From Sequoia sempervirens (lineage: Eukaryota > Streptophyta > Pinopsida > Cupressales > Cupressaceae): 64,000 nucleotides of DNA. The notes below the pieces were generated by a model. That model was given only the letters and a program-made list of their open reading frames with translations. It did no database searches and was not told the origin of the DNA. Shown piece after piece: positions 45,803-57,338 of the stretch. The position numbers and the translations under genes were made by a program. The DNA is taken from NCBI GenBank assembly GCA_007258455.2, contig VDFB02358134.1:212152026-212216025 (forward strand), read 5' to 3'. Within the stretch, counting starts at the first letter, position 1. Each line of letters starts with the position of its first letter.

Positions 45803-46990
45803 ATGGATACAAGCAATCTTCAACAAAAACTCATGGTGGCCTTGGATGATCTTGACCAGCCAAAATTTGAGATCCGGGAACTACAAGAAAGTCTTGAAAA
45901 TGTAGAAAAATTTATCCAGTCATTGAAAGACAAAATCAATTAATCAAAGGAGAAAATAAATGAATTATGTGGCCATCTCAAGTAGAAGAACAAAACCAAT
46001 GAAGATGAACAACTCAGTCAAGCCCTAAAGGAAAAGAAAGAAGAATGTGAATTTTTTTCCCAAGAGAATGTTGCCTTGAAGCCTGAGACATAATCCATCA
46101 TGATGAAGATGACCAAGGAGTTAGAGGACAAAAAGAAAAATGAAGAAAAGCTTGCACAATCCTTAAAAGAAAAGTCTGAACAATGTAGCTGACTAGAAAA
46201 TGAATTGGAACAAACCAAGAATAATGAAGAGGGGCTTGAAAAACAACTTGATGATCTCAGAGATGAACTCACTACAGCAAATGAGTTTAAGGAAAAAATC
46301 AAAGAAAGCTCAACCAAGCTTGATGAAGTGATTAAAGGTCAAAGAACTAATGGTGATAAATAAGGTCTTGGATATGAAGAAGGAGAAAGCTCCAAATCTG
46401 GACAAAGGAGAATATATCAGAAGAATTTTGGACAAAGAAAATTAAAAACAAGGAAACCAGGTGAACGAATCTAGGAGGAATCTGGTAAGGCAACCCAATG
46501 CTCAAAGATTTAATGGCTACTATTATGCTTGTAACAAATTTGGTCATATGGCTTCTCAGTGTAGGAGTCAGATGAACACAAGTAGACCATCATTTTCAAG
46601 TCAATTCTTTAATTGCTACAAGTATGGTCATAAGTCAAGTGAGTGCAGAATTATGATGCATAATTTACATAGAGACATCAAATGTTATGCATGCAATAGA
46701 TTTGGACATGTTGCTAACCAATGCAGATCAAGACAAAACTAGTCGAACAATTGGATTAGATAGAGGAATGTTGTTTGCTACAATTGCAATAAATTTGGTC
46801 ACACCTCTAGATTTTGTTGGAATAGAAGAGGTCCGGTAAAACAAAAAATGCAACCAGATGTTAAGGGAAAAGGAAAGATCACTACGGATGAAATCAAGAA
46901 GTAGATGCAAAAGAAATGGGTGAGGAACCCCTCTATAGATAAAAATGGATCCACACCAGAAGTCTATTCTAGTAATTCCTCTAGAAACTA
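45803..46990 (+). pseudogene. NA-2 Gag-like protein: coiled coil and four zinc knuckles
   Basis: From the ATG at 45803 a long heptad-like coiled coil runs to about 46330 (LQESLENVEKFIQSLKDKI, KELEDKKKNEEKLAQSLKEK, LEKQLDDLRDELTTANEF) with several stops. It reaches KLDEVIKGQRTNGDK and GLGYEEGESSK, a linker typical of plant copia Gag. After a frameshift, four knuckles follow: YYACNKFGHMASQC and FFNCYKYGHKSSEC (first Cys replaced), CYACNRFGHVANQC and CYNCNKFGHTSRFC (complete). The N-terminal UBN2 part of a copia Gag is missing. It could bind element RNA if translated. Confidence 0.75.
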
Positions 46991-47417
46991 ATTGTAGGTC
47001 TCTGTCATAGGGGGAGTTGTCAAGAAAATCTTCTAAATCCCCTGTAAATGGCTGGCATTGGAATTCAGATGATTCCAGTAGGAAATTGGTTATTATTTAG
47101 ATGTTGTGAAATGAAGCTAAGACATCAATGAGGATTATTGATGGTCCACACAAGAATTGTTTGTCTCGAAATATAAAAGTTTGAAAACCTACAGAATAAG
47201 GGCAACATCATTTATTGCAAAAGTACAAAGTTCGGTTCGATGACAATAAAAGAACCCTTTTCACTCTCATTTGTCACATTGCATTCAAGTGAAAGAAGTC
47301 TGAAGTGCTCTAAGATAACCCTTGCTAAAGCGGAAAGGAGATTCAAGCTCAAAAAGGAATTTGTGAATTGACCTCCATTTTGTCTCAATGAACCTGTAAA
47401 TTTGTGTTCTCTCAATC
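46991..47417 (+). other. Spacer between the NA-2 Gag remnant and ORF2
   Basis: No supported ORF was found. It holds an ATAGGGGGAGTTG purine run at about 47008-47020, of the kind found before protease or as internal polypurine tracts in copia elements. The minus-strand ORFs here are shadows. Confidence 0.4.
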
Positions 47418-48234
47418 ATGTCTACCCCACTATTGGTTGAAGTCAAAGATAGGTTGCATCCAAATTTTAAGTGGCACCCATACAAATCAATAGACACTAA
47501 GCCCCTAGATGCATTTTCTTTCATGTCGTATGGTGTTCTACACATCGAGGATATTAGGGCATATGTGCCTGCGAACATTGAAGATTTGGATATTGAAGAT
47601 TTGGGCATACTCTAAACACATAGTGCAAGATGATTTCTCTGTGAAACCTAAATTTCAATCCCTAGTGGACAAGAACTTTGTGCAATACGTGAAGTTTCCC
47701 ATATTTGAGGAGGATGAGTGGGTTTGGTACATTCTGGGCAAAGTGCATGATGAATTCATGTGGCTAGATATACCATTTAAAATCTCCAAGGAAGCTATCT
47801 GTGCAGTGACAGGTTTAAACTCTTCTAGTAGACTCCCTGTACTAAAGTCCATAAAGAATGATGATGTCACTAAAGCAACTAGCTCTCATTGGGATAGAAG
47901 GGAAATGACCATAGATGATATTGTCTAAATTGATGTTAAATTTGTGTCCATGATCATAGGGTATAAGATTTATCATTCGAGTCGAGAAAATTTAGTATCC
48001 AGAACTACCATCTATACAGCCTATGAGATGATTAAGCAGAATGCATATTTTAATTTATGTGAAGTGCTTAGAGGACAACTTCTGGAAAATTTGAAAAAGA
48101 TAAAAAAGGAAAAAAATAATGTCTTCAAGTTTGGAAACCTATTGATCTATCTGTATTTTTACTTCTCGGGTGAAGTACTAGGATTTGGTAAAGTTCAGTG
48201 GAGAGATGATACTCCGGTAGCAATACAGATCTAG
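47418..48234 (+). pseudogene. NA-2 ORF2, N-terminal domain of unknown family
   Basis: From the ATG at 47418 the frame gives FKWHPYKSIDTKPLDAFSF, MSYGVLHIEDIRAYVPANI, shifts once at about 47605 and continues with VKPKFQSLVDKNFVQYVKFP, KVHDEFMWLDIPFKISKEAI and VTGLNSSSRLPVLKSIKNDD. After a stop at 47926, SMIIGYKIYHSSRENLVSRT, YEMIKQNAYFNLCEVLRGQL and FGNLLIYLYFYFSGEV follow. Every block except the last has a partner in NA-1. Conservation between two separate copies, with similar residues kept at fixed spacing, argues for a real protein domain of about 270 residues. I cannot assign a family. Confidence 0.75.
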
Positions 48235-50623
48235 GATATACTATGCAATCTTGGAAACTGGGAGACCCGCAACACAATTCTATGGGGTCACTTCAAAACT
48301 TTTCAAAAATAGAAGCAAGAAGAAAAAGGATACCTAAAGTTGTAGTAGAACAGTATAAGGACTCCATATGCTTTATGATTGATATTGACTAGTGTTACAT
48401 GGAAGTTGTTGATCCTAGGTCAGTTTGGATCATGCTGATGGAATATGAGGTAGATGGAAATATTCTAAAGATGTATGTTGAACATCTGCTAAACTCGCCT
48501 CTAGATCCTAATGAAGAAAGGTTTGGTACATATGCTAAGAAAATTCTGCAAGTTCAATCAAATTTAAGGAAACCAGTATCCATCAAGAAAGTAAGGAAGG
48601 AAACTGAAGTCTTTGTAGAGAATATGGGTATTCCAATTGAAAAACTGAAAGAGATAAGAAGACAAAGGGATGAAGCTGAAGTTGAAGTAGCCAAGGGGAA
48701 GGAAAAAGTAAAAATAGCTAGTCAGGGAACATCTTCAGCCAAAGCAACTAGGATTTCCCCTGCTACTCAACCAAGTAAGGCAGAAGCCTCCAGAAGAAAG
48801 AAGAAGAGAAAAAGTTCAAGAACTTACAAAGTTGCATCCGTAGAAGAAGAAGAAGAGACAAATTCAGAAGAGATAGTAAGAGAGTTGAAGGCTATTGGGA
48901 CTCATGCAGTCAAGTTGAACAAAAGGAAGCCTTCTGGGAAAAGTGAAGAAGCTCAAAAGAAGCCCAAAATTGTCAAGCCTAGCATGTCTATGGAAGAATT
49001 TGAAAATGCAGCAGTAGTTGATGGTAATCTCAAACCTCTTTGTGATCCATTTGAGACTTTTGATGATTTTGGTAAAAGGATTCTTGAAGAAGCTACAGTT
49101 AAGCACTTAAATGCTTTCAATAAAACTCTTGTTGAGATTATGTTTGGCTTGCCTACAAGCCTATATCAAGCTTTGGAGTCAAGAAGGGAAACTGCAAGAA
49201 CTGAGGAAGAGAACTTGAGAAAAAAGAGTTTTTGCTGATTTGTGTTCTAAGATGGGGATTGAAGAAATGGACTCACTTCTTCTAAGATTCAAACAAGAAT
49301 TTACAACCAAATCAAGAATAAAAAAACTCATGATTGGTGGCACCAAAGCTGTGATGAATGAGACCCAGGCAATTTTGGAAGAATTTTTGTCAAAAGAAAA
49401 GGAAAATGTTGAAGAAGTCAATACTGGACAACCTAAAGGTTGTGAAGAAAAAAATGTGGAAGTAAATAAATTAGAAGGAAATGCAGATGAAGTAGTAAAG
49501 GAAGGGAATAAAGATAAGGAAGTAGAGGTGTTAGGACAAGAAAATGAGAATGTGGAAGACATAAATGTATCTGATTCTTCAGTATTTGAGGATACTCTAA
49601 CTCCTCCCAATATTGAAAATGTTGAGACTCCTGAAGTAACTAAAAATCAAATTGAGGAGATTGTTGAAGGTAGAAAAGCGCCTACTAAAGATAAGGAAGC
49701 ACCAAACGTCATTCTGGAAGTTCAGTCTAAATCTGACAAGGGAAAGCAGCTAGAAATCAGCCCAAATAAAGAAAATGAATCCCTATTGGAGAAACACATA
49801 GAATCAAATTCTAAATTTGATGAGAATTCAATCAATTTATCTACTTTATCTCCAATTTAGATGTTGAAAGTCGCCAAAATAGCTCAATACAAAGCAAATG
49901 AGAAATTATTGAAATCCCACATTGAAGATAGTGAGCTATTAAAACTTTCCTCTAGAGTTCTATAGAAACTACTTCCTATGCATGCTTTGGACCCATCAAG
50001 CTCCACCTCTAGTCAGTTAAAAATATTAATAAACTCTGTTGATTCTCATTTCAAATCCTTTGAGGACTCAGCCCTGGTTAAAGTGAGAAAGGAATTTAAG
50101 GAAGAAAGACTTGGCAGCCTAATCAAGTTAATCTCTAGAGATAGGAAGTCATTAGGAATTTGGATTCAACACACTCAAGATGATATAACTAAAGGAGGAA
50201 ATGTGTACAAATCCTGCCAAAACTTGCAGCTGTAAATGAAAAGAAGATAAAAGACATTGAGCAATAGTTGGCTATCATTTCCAACAACCTTGACCCCTTG
50301 ACTAGCAGTGTGTGTCTTTAGGATTGTCAGGTGATATCCTTACTTGACCAAATGAAGAATTTAAATTTTGAAAATGAAAGAATCATTAGATAGTAAGTGA
50401 CTTATGGGGACTAATTAGTACAAAGATTGAGATGATGGCGAATGCTTTAAAGGAAGCAAAAAGTGTTGTAACTGCCCCTGATCCGATAAGTTTTGAAGCA
50501 GCAGAAACATTATTCTATCTTCTCTGTGGTCACATCACCATTTTGGAAAGTCTGAAGAGTATTTGGGACTCCACCCTTAGTGAATTGAAAAAGGTCTTTG
50601 AAGATATTTTCCAATTACTGTAA
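48235..50623 (+). pseudogene. NA-2 ORF2, central and C-terminal part
   Basis: ORF 48399-49238 starts EVVDPRSVWIMLMEYEVDG, then VRKETEVFVENMGIPIEKLK, a basic nuclear-type cluster (RRKKKRKSSR), an acidic stretch and MSMEEFENAAVVDGNLKPLC. A frameshift at about 49230 leads into ORF 49240-49860 (MGIEEMDSLLLRFKQEF, then a long acidic, Val/Asn/Glu-rich chain). ORF 49978-50235 has LKILINSVDSHFKSFEDSAL and LGSLIKLISRDRKSLGIW, and 50432-50623 is a helical end. The order of basic linker, acidic region and helical C terminus equals NA-1. The total ORF2 would be about 1050 codons. Confidence 0.65.
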
Positions 50624-50824
50624 TTCTTTGGATAATACTTATATAATTTTGTATCCCCAATTTTGTCATTTATGTCAAAGGGGGAGAGAGAGTGTAGTGA
50701 AAAATGTCTTAATACTCTTAGGGGGAGTAATATTTTGCAGTGGTACATTATTTAGTATTTTCTATACCGTCAGTATGTTAATCTCGACACTTAGTCATTT
50801 TTCACTAAGTGTTGCCATCAATGC
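50624..50824 (+). other. 3' untranslated part of NA-2 with repeated purine tracts
   Basis: It contains TCAAAGGGGGAGAGAGAG (about 50677-50694) and CTTAGGGGGAGTAA (about 50717-50730), besides the tract at the LTR. Multiple GGGGGAG tracts are common before the 3' LTR of plant copia elements. Confidence 0.6.
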
Positions 50825-50837
50825 CAAAGGGGGATAT
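50825..50837 (+). other. Polypurine tract of NA-2
   Basis: CAAAGGGGGATAT lies immediately before the 3' LTR. Confidence 0.85.
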
Positions 50838-51951
50838 TGTTGGAATATAAGGTAAGTGGACATGATTTTTTGGGTTCTAGTGTTGTCATTGATGGCAACT
50901 GAAGTCACCTTTTTGGTCCACAGTTACGCATTCAGTCACACTAGTAGAGGGAATGAAAATTGTGTGTTATCGGCAGTGTTACCGATAGAACAAGGCATCT
51001 GGTTTGATAGCTTCACCGGATCACCATTTTGGCTTGTGGATTGATGAATTTGTTTTTTAGGCACATGGAACATATTATTATTGAATATTGTGAAGTTATT
51101 TTTGTGGTTATATGATTGAGTAGATCCGGTTGGACATCTTCTGTCTATTTGCTTGATAAAGTCGCCTCAGTGGTAATAATGTGTAGTGGATGTGTAAAGT
51201 TGAATTATTTTAATTATCTTCAAGCTTAGATGTTTAATTATTGGTCCTAGCTATGGTTTAGCTGACTTGTTTGGATCCACATCAAAATTATCCATCGATT
51301 GGGCTGACTAGTTGCGAATTTTATTAAGTTTTGTTGAAGTTGACCTATGGTGATTGATTCCTTGTGAGTGGATATATTTAGATGATTGGTCATATCATTT
51401 GGAAGCATGAAGAAGTTGTGTGTGTATTTTGTGAATTTCTAAGTTGTATTTGAGCGATATCATGCACAGTTTCACTTTTGCATAAATATTTTGTGTTCGA
51501 ACTTGAGCAGAACATAGCAGAAATTCTTAATCAGTCATCAGGACAGAAGTTCGACATTAGAGCTAAACTAGAACTATAATCAAGCATTGGTGGATGCTAT
51601 TATCTCAATTCATTTTCTTTTGGATCTAATCCAAACTTTTGTAAGGGAAGTGAGCCCCATTTTGAGTAGTGAGCTCTAGGAAGTGAGCCTGAATGCAAGT
51701 GCATTCCCATTTTGTAATAATTCTTTTGAGTATACTCAGAACTTATTGTGGATTGCCCATCCACCATGGTTTTTCCCCTTACAAGGTTTCCACATAAAAA
51801 TCCTTGTGTTATGGTTGTGTGGTTTCTTGTTTTCTGTTTCTGCATATTGATTCTGATTAAATGTGTTAAGTTGATTAAAGGTCAGGATAAAAGAATTAAT
51901 TTTTGCAGAACACTAATTCACCCCCCCTCTCAGTGTTGCTTGTTTCCAACA
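50838..51951 (+). repeat. 3' LTR of NA-2
   Basis: This 1114-base direct repeat of 44623-45735 ends TTTCCAACA. The conserved LTR motif lies at 51771-51802. Confidence 0.92.
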
Positions 51952-52549
51952 CCGACTTGTTGAAGCGTGTGGGTTATCTTTTTTCTAAGCTTGTAGCCAA
52001 CAGATTGTATTTTTCATAAATATGAAGTGCATCTAATTAGGCCAACCTAATTGATGCTTGCAAATAGATGGGGTATATATAACGGACAATTTTTGAAGAA
52101 GATGTATGTGATTTGTGTGATGAAGAGAAGCAATGTGAACATGATGAAATGTGCTAATTCTATCTATTGAGCTTTATCTGGAACTGGATCTGCACTCATT
52201 AGGTGTACTCTGCCAGTTCATTTTCTAGCAGAAATCCATTCAATCATTGTAATTTTGTAGGCAGTGAGCCTTCGTTTCTGGACAGTGAGTCTTGGTAGTG
52301 AGCCACCCATTTTTGTAATATTTTATAACTGGTTATATAATATTGTGAGCTAACACTCACCATGGTTTTTCCCATTTGGTTTTTCCACACAAACAATTTT
52401 GGTGTTCTTGTGTTCTCTAATCTTATGTTATGTTAATGATTTTATTTATTTTTGTTATTGTTTGCATTGGTATAATTGGATGGTATCTGATCAGAAAATT
52501 TAAGAAGATACTAATTCACCACCCTCCTCAGTATCTTGAATCTTTAACA
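51952..52549. repeat. Copia-type LTR inserted in the giant LTR, right part
   Basis: This continues 44253-44622 and ends CTTGAATCTTTAACA. It carries GTGAGCC repeats at 52262-52306 and the conserved LTR motif at 52357-52395. The reading TTCACCACCCTCCTCAGTAT before the end is typical of plant copia LTR ends. Confidence 0.7.
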
Positions 52550-52754
52550 TCAGAGACCAAGAATATCAAATCAATTAAATTTTAAAACAACCAAGGGTAT
52601 TTCAAAGCTTGTAGGTCATTTTTGAAGGGTTTTAACAACATAGAATCCCTAACATAGTGATGAGGAACACTACCCTAAGCCAAAAACGAGGGTCCGAGCC
52701 AAATTTTGGACAATTGTAAAATGGAACCAAGAATTTTTTTGAGGGGTTCCATCA
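52550..52754 (-). repeat. Giant LTR, right copy, third part
   Basis: This is homologous to 21915-22110 (AGAGACCAAGAATATCAA... to GGGGTTCCATCA) and ends the giant-LTR element. Confidence 0.85.
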
Positions 52755-52756
52755 GA

Positions 52757-52761
52757 GTGTT
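52757..52761. repeat. Right target-site duplication of the giant-LTR element (GTGTT)
   Basis: This is the partner of 17166-17170. Confidence 0.6.
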
Positions 52762-53065
52762 CACGGTTGAACTTTGTAGTTTCGTCATGCAACACTCTTC
52801 CATTGACAAAAATTTGAAAAGCGTCAAAAGCATTGGAAGCATAAAGTTGAAAAGGTAACAAAGGTCATCACTCTAGTTGCGGAGCTGCCAATGTTACCCA
52901 TCAATGAACTACTAGTTGAAGTGTGCAAATATTTCTAGGATTGCTCAAGTTGCTGACAAGAAGTGAATTGAAAGTTAAGACATGTGATGATCTCCAGATA
53001 GTGATGTGATCAACAACCTCATGGAGGGGTTAATTGCTCAAGATCATGGCCAGTGAACTACAAAT
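52762..53065. other. Unassigned sequence right of the giant-LTR element
   Basis: I see no ORF, repeat or RNA gene that I can support. It would be the continuation of the sequence left of 17166 if the single-insertion reading is right. Confidence 0.4.
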
Positions 53066-54180
53066 CAGGATGTCCCACCTTTTTAGGATAGACATTAAAC
53101 ATAGGAGTTAACTTGACACCTCTTTCCAAGTTAACTCGTTGTCCCACATCTCATTGCATATCTATTTTGGAATTACCTATGTATAGTTAGAGTTCTCATT
53201 TAGTTTTCAATTTCAATTAACTGATGTTAGTTATCACTTGACCTGTATATCAATAAGGAATTTCATGTTGCAAATGTTCATTTGGTTTAGTTTTTTTTCA
53301 GTTAGTTGATGGTAGTTTTCCAGTTAACTGCATAGTTGCATACATTTAGGTTTAGCAATAAATATTGCATGCTTGCAAGACTCATGTTAACTCAAGGATA
53401 TTTTAGGGTTCCCTACTCCTTTGAAGTCTATAAATAAGAGCATTCTTGATCATTGTATTTTAACTTTTTCTCATGATAGCATACATGTGCCCACCTTGCC
53501 TGTAATTTACTATCCCTATTATTATTTCATGTTGTGATTAATAAGCTTTGTTTCATATCTACACCTTAGATAGGGGTTCCTCCTCCTTGTGAATTTAAAA
53601 GTAGAGTTATCATTTGATGTTGTGATATTAATTTTTCTTTCATATTTACACCTCGGATAGGGGTTCCTCCTCCTTGGGAATTTATAAAGAATAATTGTCG
53701 TTTAAGTGTTGTTTCCAATAAGCTTGTTGCATATCTACACCTCAAATAGGGGTTCCTCCTCCATGGGAATTTAGTAATAAATTTTATCATTTAATGTTAT
53801 TACCAATAACCTTCATGTTAGGCTACGCCTCGGAGAGGGGTTCCTCCCCAGAAATCATGTTACAAAGTTTATCATCTAAACATTCCATGCTCCTAAGTCT
53901 TCATGCTCTGTTTCTCTTGAGGAAATAAGATAGATTAAGCATTAAGTTAGTTGTACTTAAGATCTGCAAAACTAGAGAAAAACCTTAGCTCCAATGTATT
54001 GGTTTTCTTAACCTAGTTCCTCTTCCAGTTGAGTCAAAAAGATAGATTTAGAACATTTACTTCTTCACGCATATCAACAAAAGAGGGAACTTCCCCTCCT
54101 AATTTGAAGAGCAGTCATTACACACTTTGTATAGTTGTCCATTGCCAATATGCACTCCAGAGGTGCGAATTTTAATGCCA
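53066..54180 (+). repeat. Probable 5' LTR of a gag-only Ty3-like element
   Basis: About 1.1 kb of non-coding sequence precedes a TAGCACCCACCATGGGGCAC primer-site-like stretch and a Gag frame. It could start at TGTCCCACC (53070) and end near ATGCCA (54180). Neither border is confirmed, as no second copy is in the window. Confidence 0.45.
53520..53870 (+). repeat. 88-bp tandem repeat, four copies, in the probable LTR
   Basis: TAGGGGTTCCTCCTCC recurs at 53571, 53658, 53747 and 53835 (last copy GAGGGGTTCCTCCCC), spacing 87, 89 and 88. Each copy is preceded by a CATATCTACACCTNRGA-like stretch and followed by GGGAATTT. Divergence between units is moderate. Confidence 0.9.
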
Positions 54181-54188
54181 ATAGTTTT

Positions 54189-54209
54189 CTAGCACCCACC
54201 ATGGGGCAC
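54189..54209 (+). other. Putative primer-binding site of the gag-only Ty3-like element
   Basis: TAGCACCCACCATGGGGCAC resembles TGGCACCCACTGTGGGGTC of the Tat element at the same place before Gag. The similarity suggests related primer use. Confidence 0.5.
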
Positions 54210-54249
54210 AAGGCAAGAAATCTTTAAGAAATCTTAACTCTTTTATGTC

Positions 54250-56260
54250 ATGGGAATGACCATTTGGCATCCTATTGCTCCAATACAACAAACAAGACTC
54301 ACTCTGGCCATCATACAACTAAACTTTGTACTAATTCAAGGTGAGCAGTCAGACATCATTAGTAGCCTACGTAGTTTTATCTTTGAAAATCATACATCAA
54401 CTACTCAATGGAGGAATGTAGCTACTACTGTGGACTAAGAAGAAAGAGTGGACCTTGCAGTCGATAGACCATTTTTTCCACCACCAACGTGGGAATAATT
54501 CATCCTGGTGCACCAAGTATACATGAGAAGGAGAAATAATCCTCTCTTTCAAGAAGAGTCGATCTTTGAAGAGGTTCCTGAGCATTTCCTAGATGGACTA
54601 GAAGAAGAATCTCCAGTCCTAGCTAAAGCAATGGGCGATAACAACAACAACAATGGCAATGGCCAAAATGTAAGGAATATAAGACATCCAACCCCATTAC
54701 CTTGGGGAGACAACATTGGATCATTGGCCTTAGAAGGATACCATGGGCTTCCCAAGGGACCATGAAAGCATTTCCTAAGGTTTCACAGTGACGGGGCTTG
54801 ACACCTTGATGAACACATCTCAACATTCATAGTGGCTTGTTCCGTTTTGCATGTTTCACATGAAGACATTGCCATACATCTCTGTGTTGAGACCCTTGTG
54901 AATAATACCATAGATTGGTTCAATCATCTTGAACCAGGCATTATTATGCACTAGCTGGATAGTCATGAGCAAAAAATTCTTGGCAAGATTCAAGACCACC
55001 GAGGACAGTGATCAATTATTTTCACAACTCTCAAACTCAAAGATGGAAGCACATGAATAGATGAAGGAGTCTGTAGCAAGGTTTAACTGCCTTGTCACAT
55101 GTCTTTCTCATACTCTCAATCCGTCTGATGAAATTTTGAAGATTAGCTTCATCAATGCACTACCATCAGAAATAGCCTTTTTCTTGAAAGGAAGTCAAGG
55201 AATAGATTTACAACTTACACAAGATGAAGCTATCAAGCTTGACAATAACATGATCACGACGGGAAAGATGAAGAATGATTCAATCATATTGCTTGTTCAA
55301 GTGTTTGTTGATCCACTGCTACAATTGGTAGCCAATGAGGTGACTATCCTCAAAAGATAGTCACCCACTCAAGGGAAGAAAGCACTGCCTACACCACCAC
55401 CATATCAACCTCAACAGCCATACCAATTGAAGAGGAATAATTTTCAGCCTTTCAACAATTAAAAATTGAGGTTTCTACAGGGACAACCAAGGAAACCTGA
55501 ATAGAAGGCTATAACCTATTTCTCTTTTCATGACATTAATGCACACACCAAAGCTACATGTCCAAAGAACTTGAGAATGATCCAGATTATGGGATACACT
55601 CAAGCTGCTCCTAGTTTTATTTTTGTACCAACACCAAGTTTGAACATTGTCTCACCACAAAAGGACAATTTCAATAGTGACTCCACTGTAGGATACTTTG
55701 ATAAGGAACCTGCCAATCAAGAACAAGAGCAAGAATACCATCAGTACGCTCCTACGACAAATCATGAAAATGTTTCAACGCCTATGTTCACATGTGCTCA
55801 ACACTTGAAGGCACATAAAGAAGAAGAAAGGTGGAAATCAAATGAAAAGTATAAAGAAGTTCCTTCCACTTCTAATCCCAAACCTTCACATGAGAAGACC
55901 ATGCTAGTTGCTCAAGAGATTTCTTTAGAAAATTTTGACATTGTGGCTTCCATGATGAAGACCAAGGTAAAAATATCTCAACTGGAATATCTTCAGGACC
56001 ATCTAGAAGATCTAGATCAAATTCTTAAAGTTGTAAAGAAGCAAGTTGTGCTCAAGTCATCTATTCTAGTAGGAGTAAAGCTTGAAATGAGTCCTGGTAA
56101 TTATGTGACTTTGACAAAGGTAGAAATTGAAGACCAGAACATTGCTTGTTCTGAAAAGAGACTAATAGAGGATACAAAGTTATGGAAAATGCAGTTCAAT
56201 GGAGTTTGTTCCAATAAAAGTTTAGAAGCAAGGGAAATGATCATCTCCCCTAAAGAATAG
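54250..56260 (+). pseudogene. Ty3-like Gag, decayed, no pol following
   Basis: Broken frames give EEVPEHFLDGLEEESPVLAK, Asn-rich DNNNNNGNGQNVRN, LPWGDNIGSLALEGYHGLPK, then a retrotrans_gag-like part (HISTFIVACSVLHVSHEDIA, TLVNNTIDWFNHLEPGIIM, ESVARFNCLVTCLSHTLNP, LKISFINALPSEIAFFLKG). A Gln/Pro-rich linker (PPPYQPQQPYQLKRN) and a Cys/His remnant (HDINAHTKATC) follow. The 229-codon ORF 55571-56260 is an acidic tail with helical LEYLQDHLEDLDQILKVVKK. No protease, reverse transcriptase or integrase motif follows in the next kilobase. At least eight stops or frameshifts are present. Confidence 0.75.
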
Positions 56261-57338
56261 TTGAACCCAGTACCACATTGGCTTGCAATTGGAATTAACT
56301 AAATCTGAAAAGAAGGTGCTTTTGCAAGGCCTCAAAGATGCCAAAGACATGGAAATCGAACTCCTATGTGTTAAAGGTGATGTAGAACTGATCGACGAGC
56401 TGGTCAAATGATATTTTCAAGTCAGGAAAGATCACCTACGACATTACAGAAATCGAGCTTGGAACTCGATCAATTGGTTTGAAGAATTCAACATCTCGAG
56501 GATGGACTACAGTAGAACTAATACCTTCGGGGTATCAGCTTTCCCATTTGCATCATATTTTGAATTTTTTTAGAGTACCTTTGCTTGGATATATGAATAA
56601 CTAAGAATTTTCATTCCAAAAGGATTGCCTCCTACAATGCCCATCAAAAGAGAAGTAAATCCTTTTAGGCAGAAATGACATCGATGGGAGGTTCTTCCTA
56701 CTATCATGCTACGGGAAATATCTCAAGCACTTCATTCCTTCAGAGGTGGAGTGAATTTTCTTGAAGTAATTTATTTATTCTTTTTCACTATGTCATAATA
56801 TTTTTCCCCGTTCAGTAAAGTTTTGTCCTGTTTTAGGTGATTTCTTAGGTAATCTTGTTATTAGGTGATTAGGAAAACTCCAAGTATTAGGTGATTAGGG
56901 GAAGATTCCTGACTCCATGCCCAATTCATAAGTCAATGGTCTAGAGAAACAAATAGATTCTCAGTTCTCCTATGTTGTAAGTGTCCAACATGGTCATCAA
57001 ATGGAGCCTAATACCCAAACCAATTTTTTTGCTTCAATAAGGCATTTTGCTTAAAATGGTCTAAATCTTGTAAAAGTGTTGTCAGATCTCAATTTTTGGG
57101 AAAATCAAGTATGGGATTTTAGTTAGTTTGATGTCAAGAAGATATTGGTAAAATTTGAAAATTTTGAAAGTTAGGGTTTCTAGACCCCTATTTTTGGTAA
57201 AACCCTAAAAATAGAATCTTTTCAGAATTGGTTGAAATTAATTTTGACTAAATTATTTCACATCACAATCACATTTGTAAAGTCAGTTTAATTCTAGTGG
57301 GTAGTTTTCACTTTTTCAAGAGAAAAGTTAGGACCTCT
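56261..57338 (+). other. Interior of the gag-only Ty3-like element, mostly non-coding
   Basis: A short broken frame (QVRKDHLRHYRNRAWNSINW, 56410-56560) may end the polyprotein. A TTAGGTGATT motif recurs three times at 56837-56892. No 3' LTR or polypurine tract was recognised before the copia-2 LTR at about 57339. Confidence 0.45.

Larger units (their letters stand above)
44623..51951 (+). mobile_element. NA-2, non-autonomous LTR element with an unknown long ORF
   Basis: This 7.33-kb plus-strand element is bounded by TGTTGG...CCAACA. The order is LTR, tRNA-Met primer site, coiled-coil and zinc-knuckle Gag remnant, a long ORF of unknown family, polypurine tract, LTR. There is no protease, reverse transcriptase, RNase H or integrase. 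LTRs of 1113 and 1114 bases are about 90 percent identical by eye over the first 160 bases. It sits inside a copia-type LTR, which sits inside the giant LTR. A second member, NA-1, lies at 11599-16393. Confidence 0.85.

Noticed and set aside
44248..52554. Target-site duplication for the copia-type LTR at 44253-52549
   Set aside because: CATTT on the left and TCAGA on the right do not match, and 32 extra bases lie on the left, so I do not claim one.
52670..52861. Minus-strand ORF across the right border of the giant LTR
   Set aside because: It spans the element border, is only 63 codons and resembles nothing known, so it is a chance ORF.
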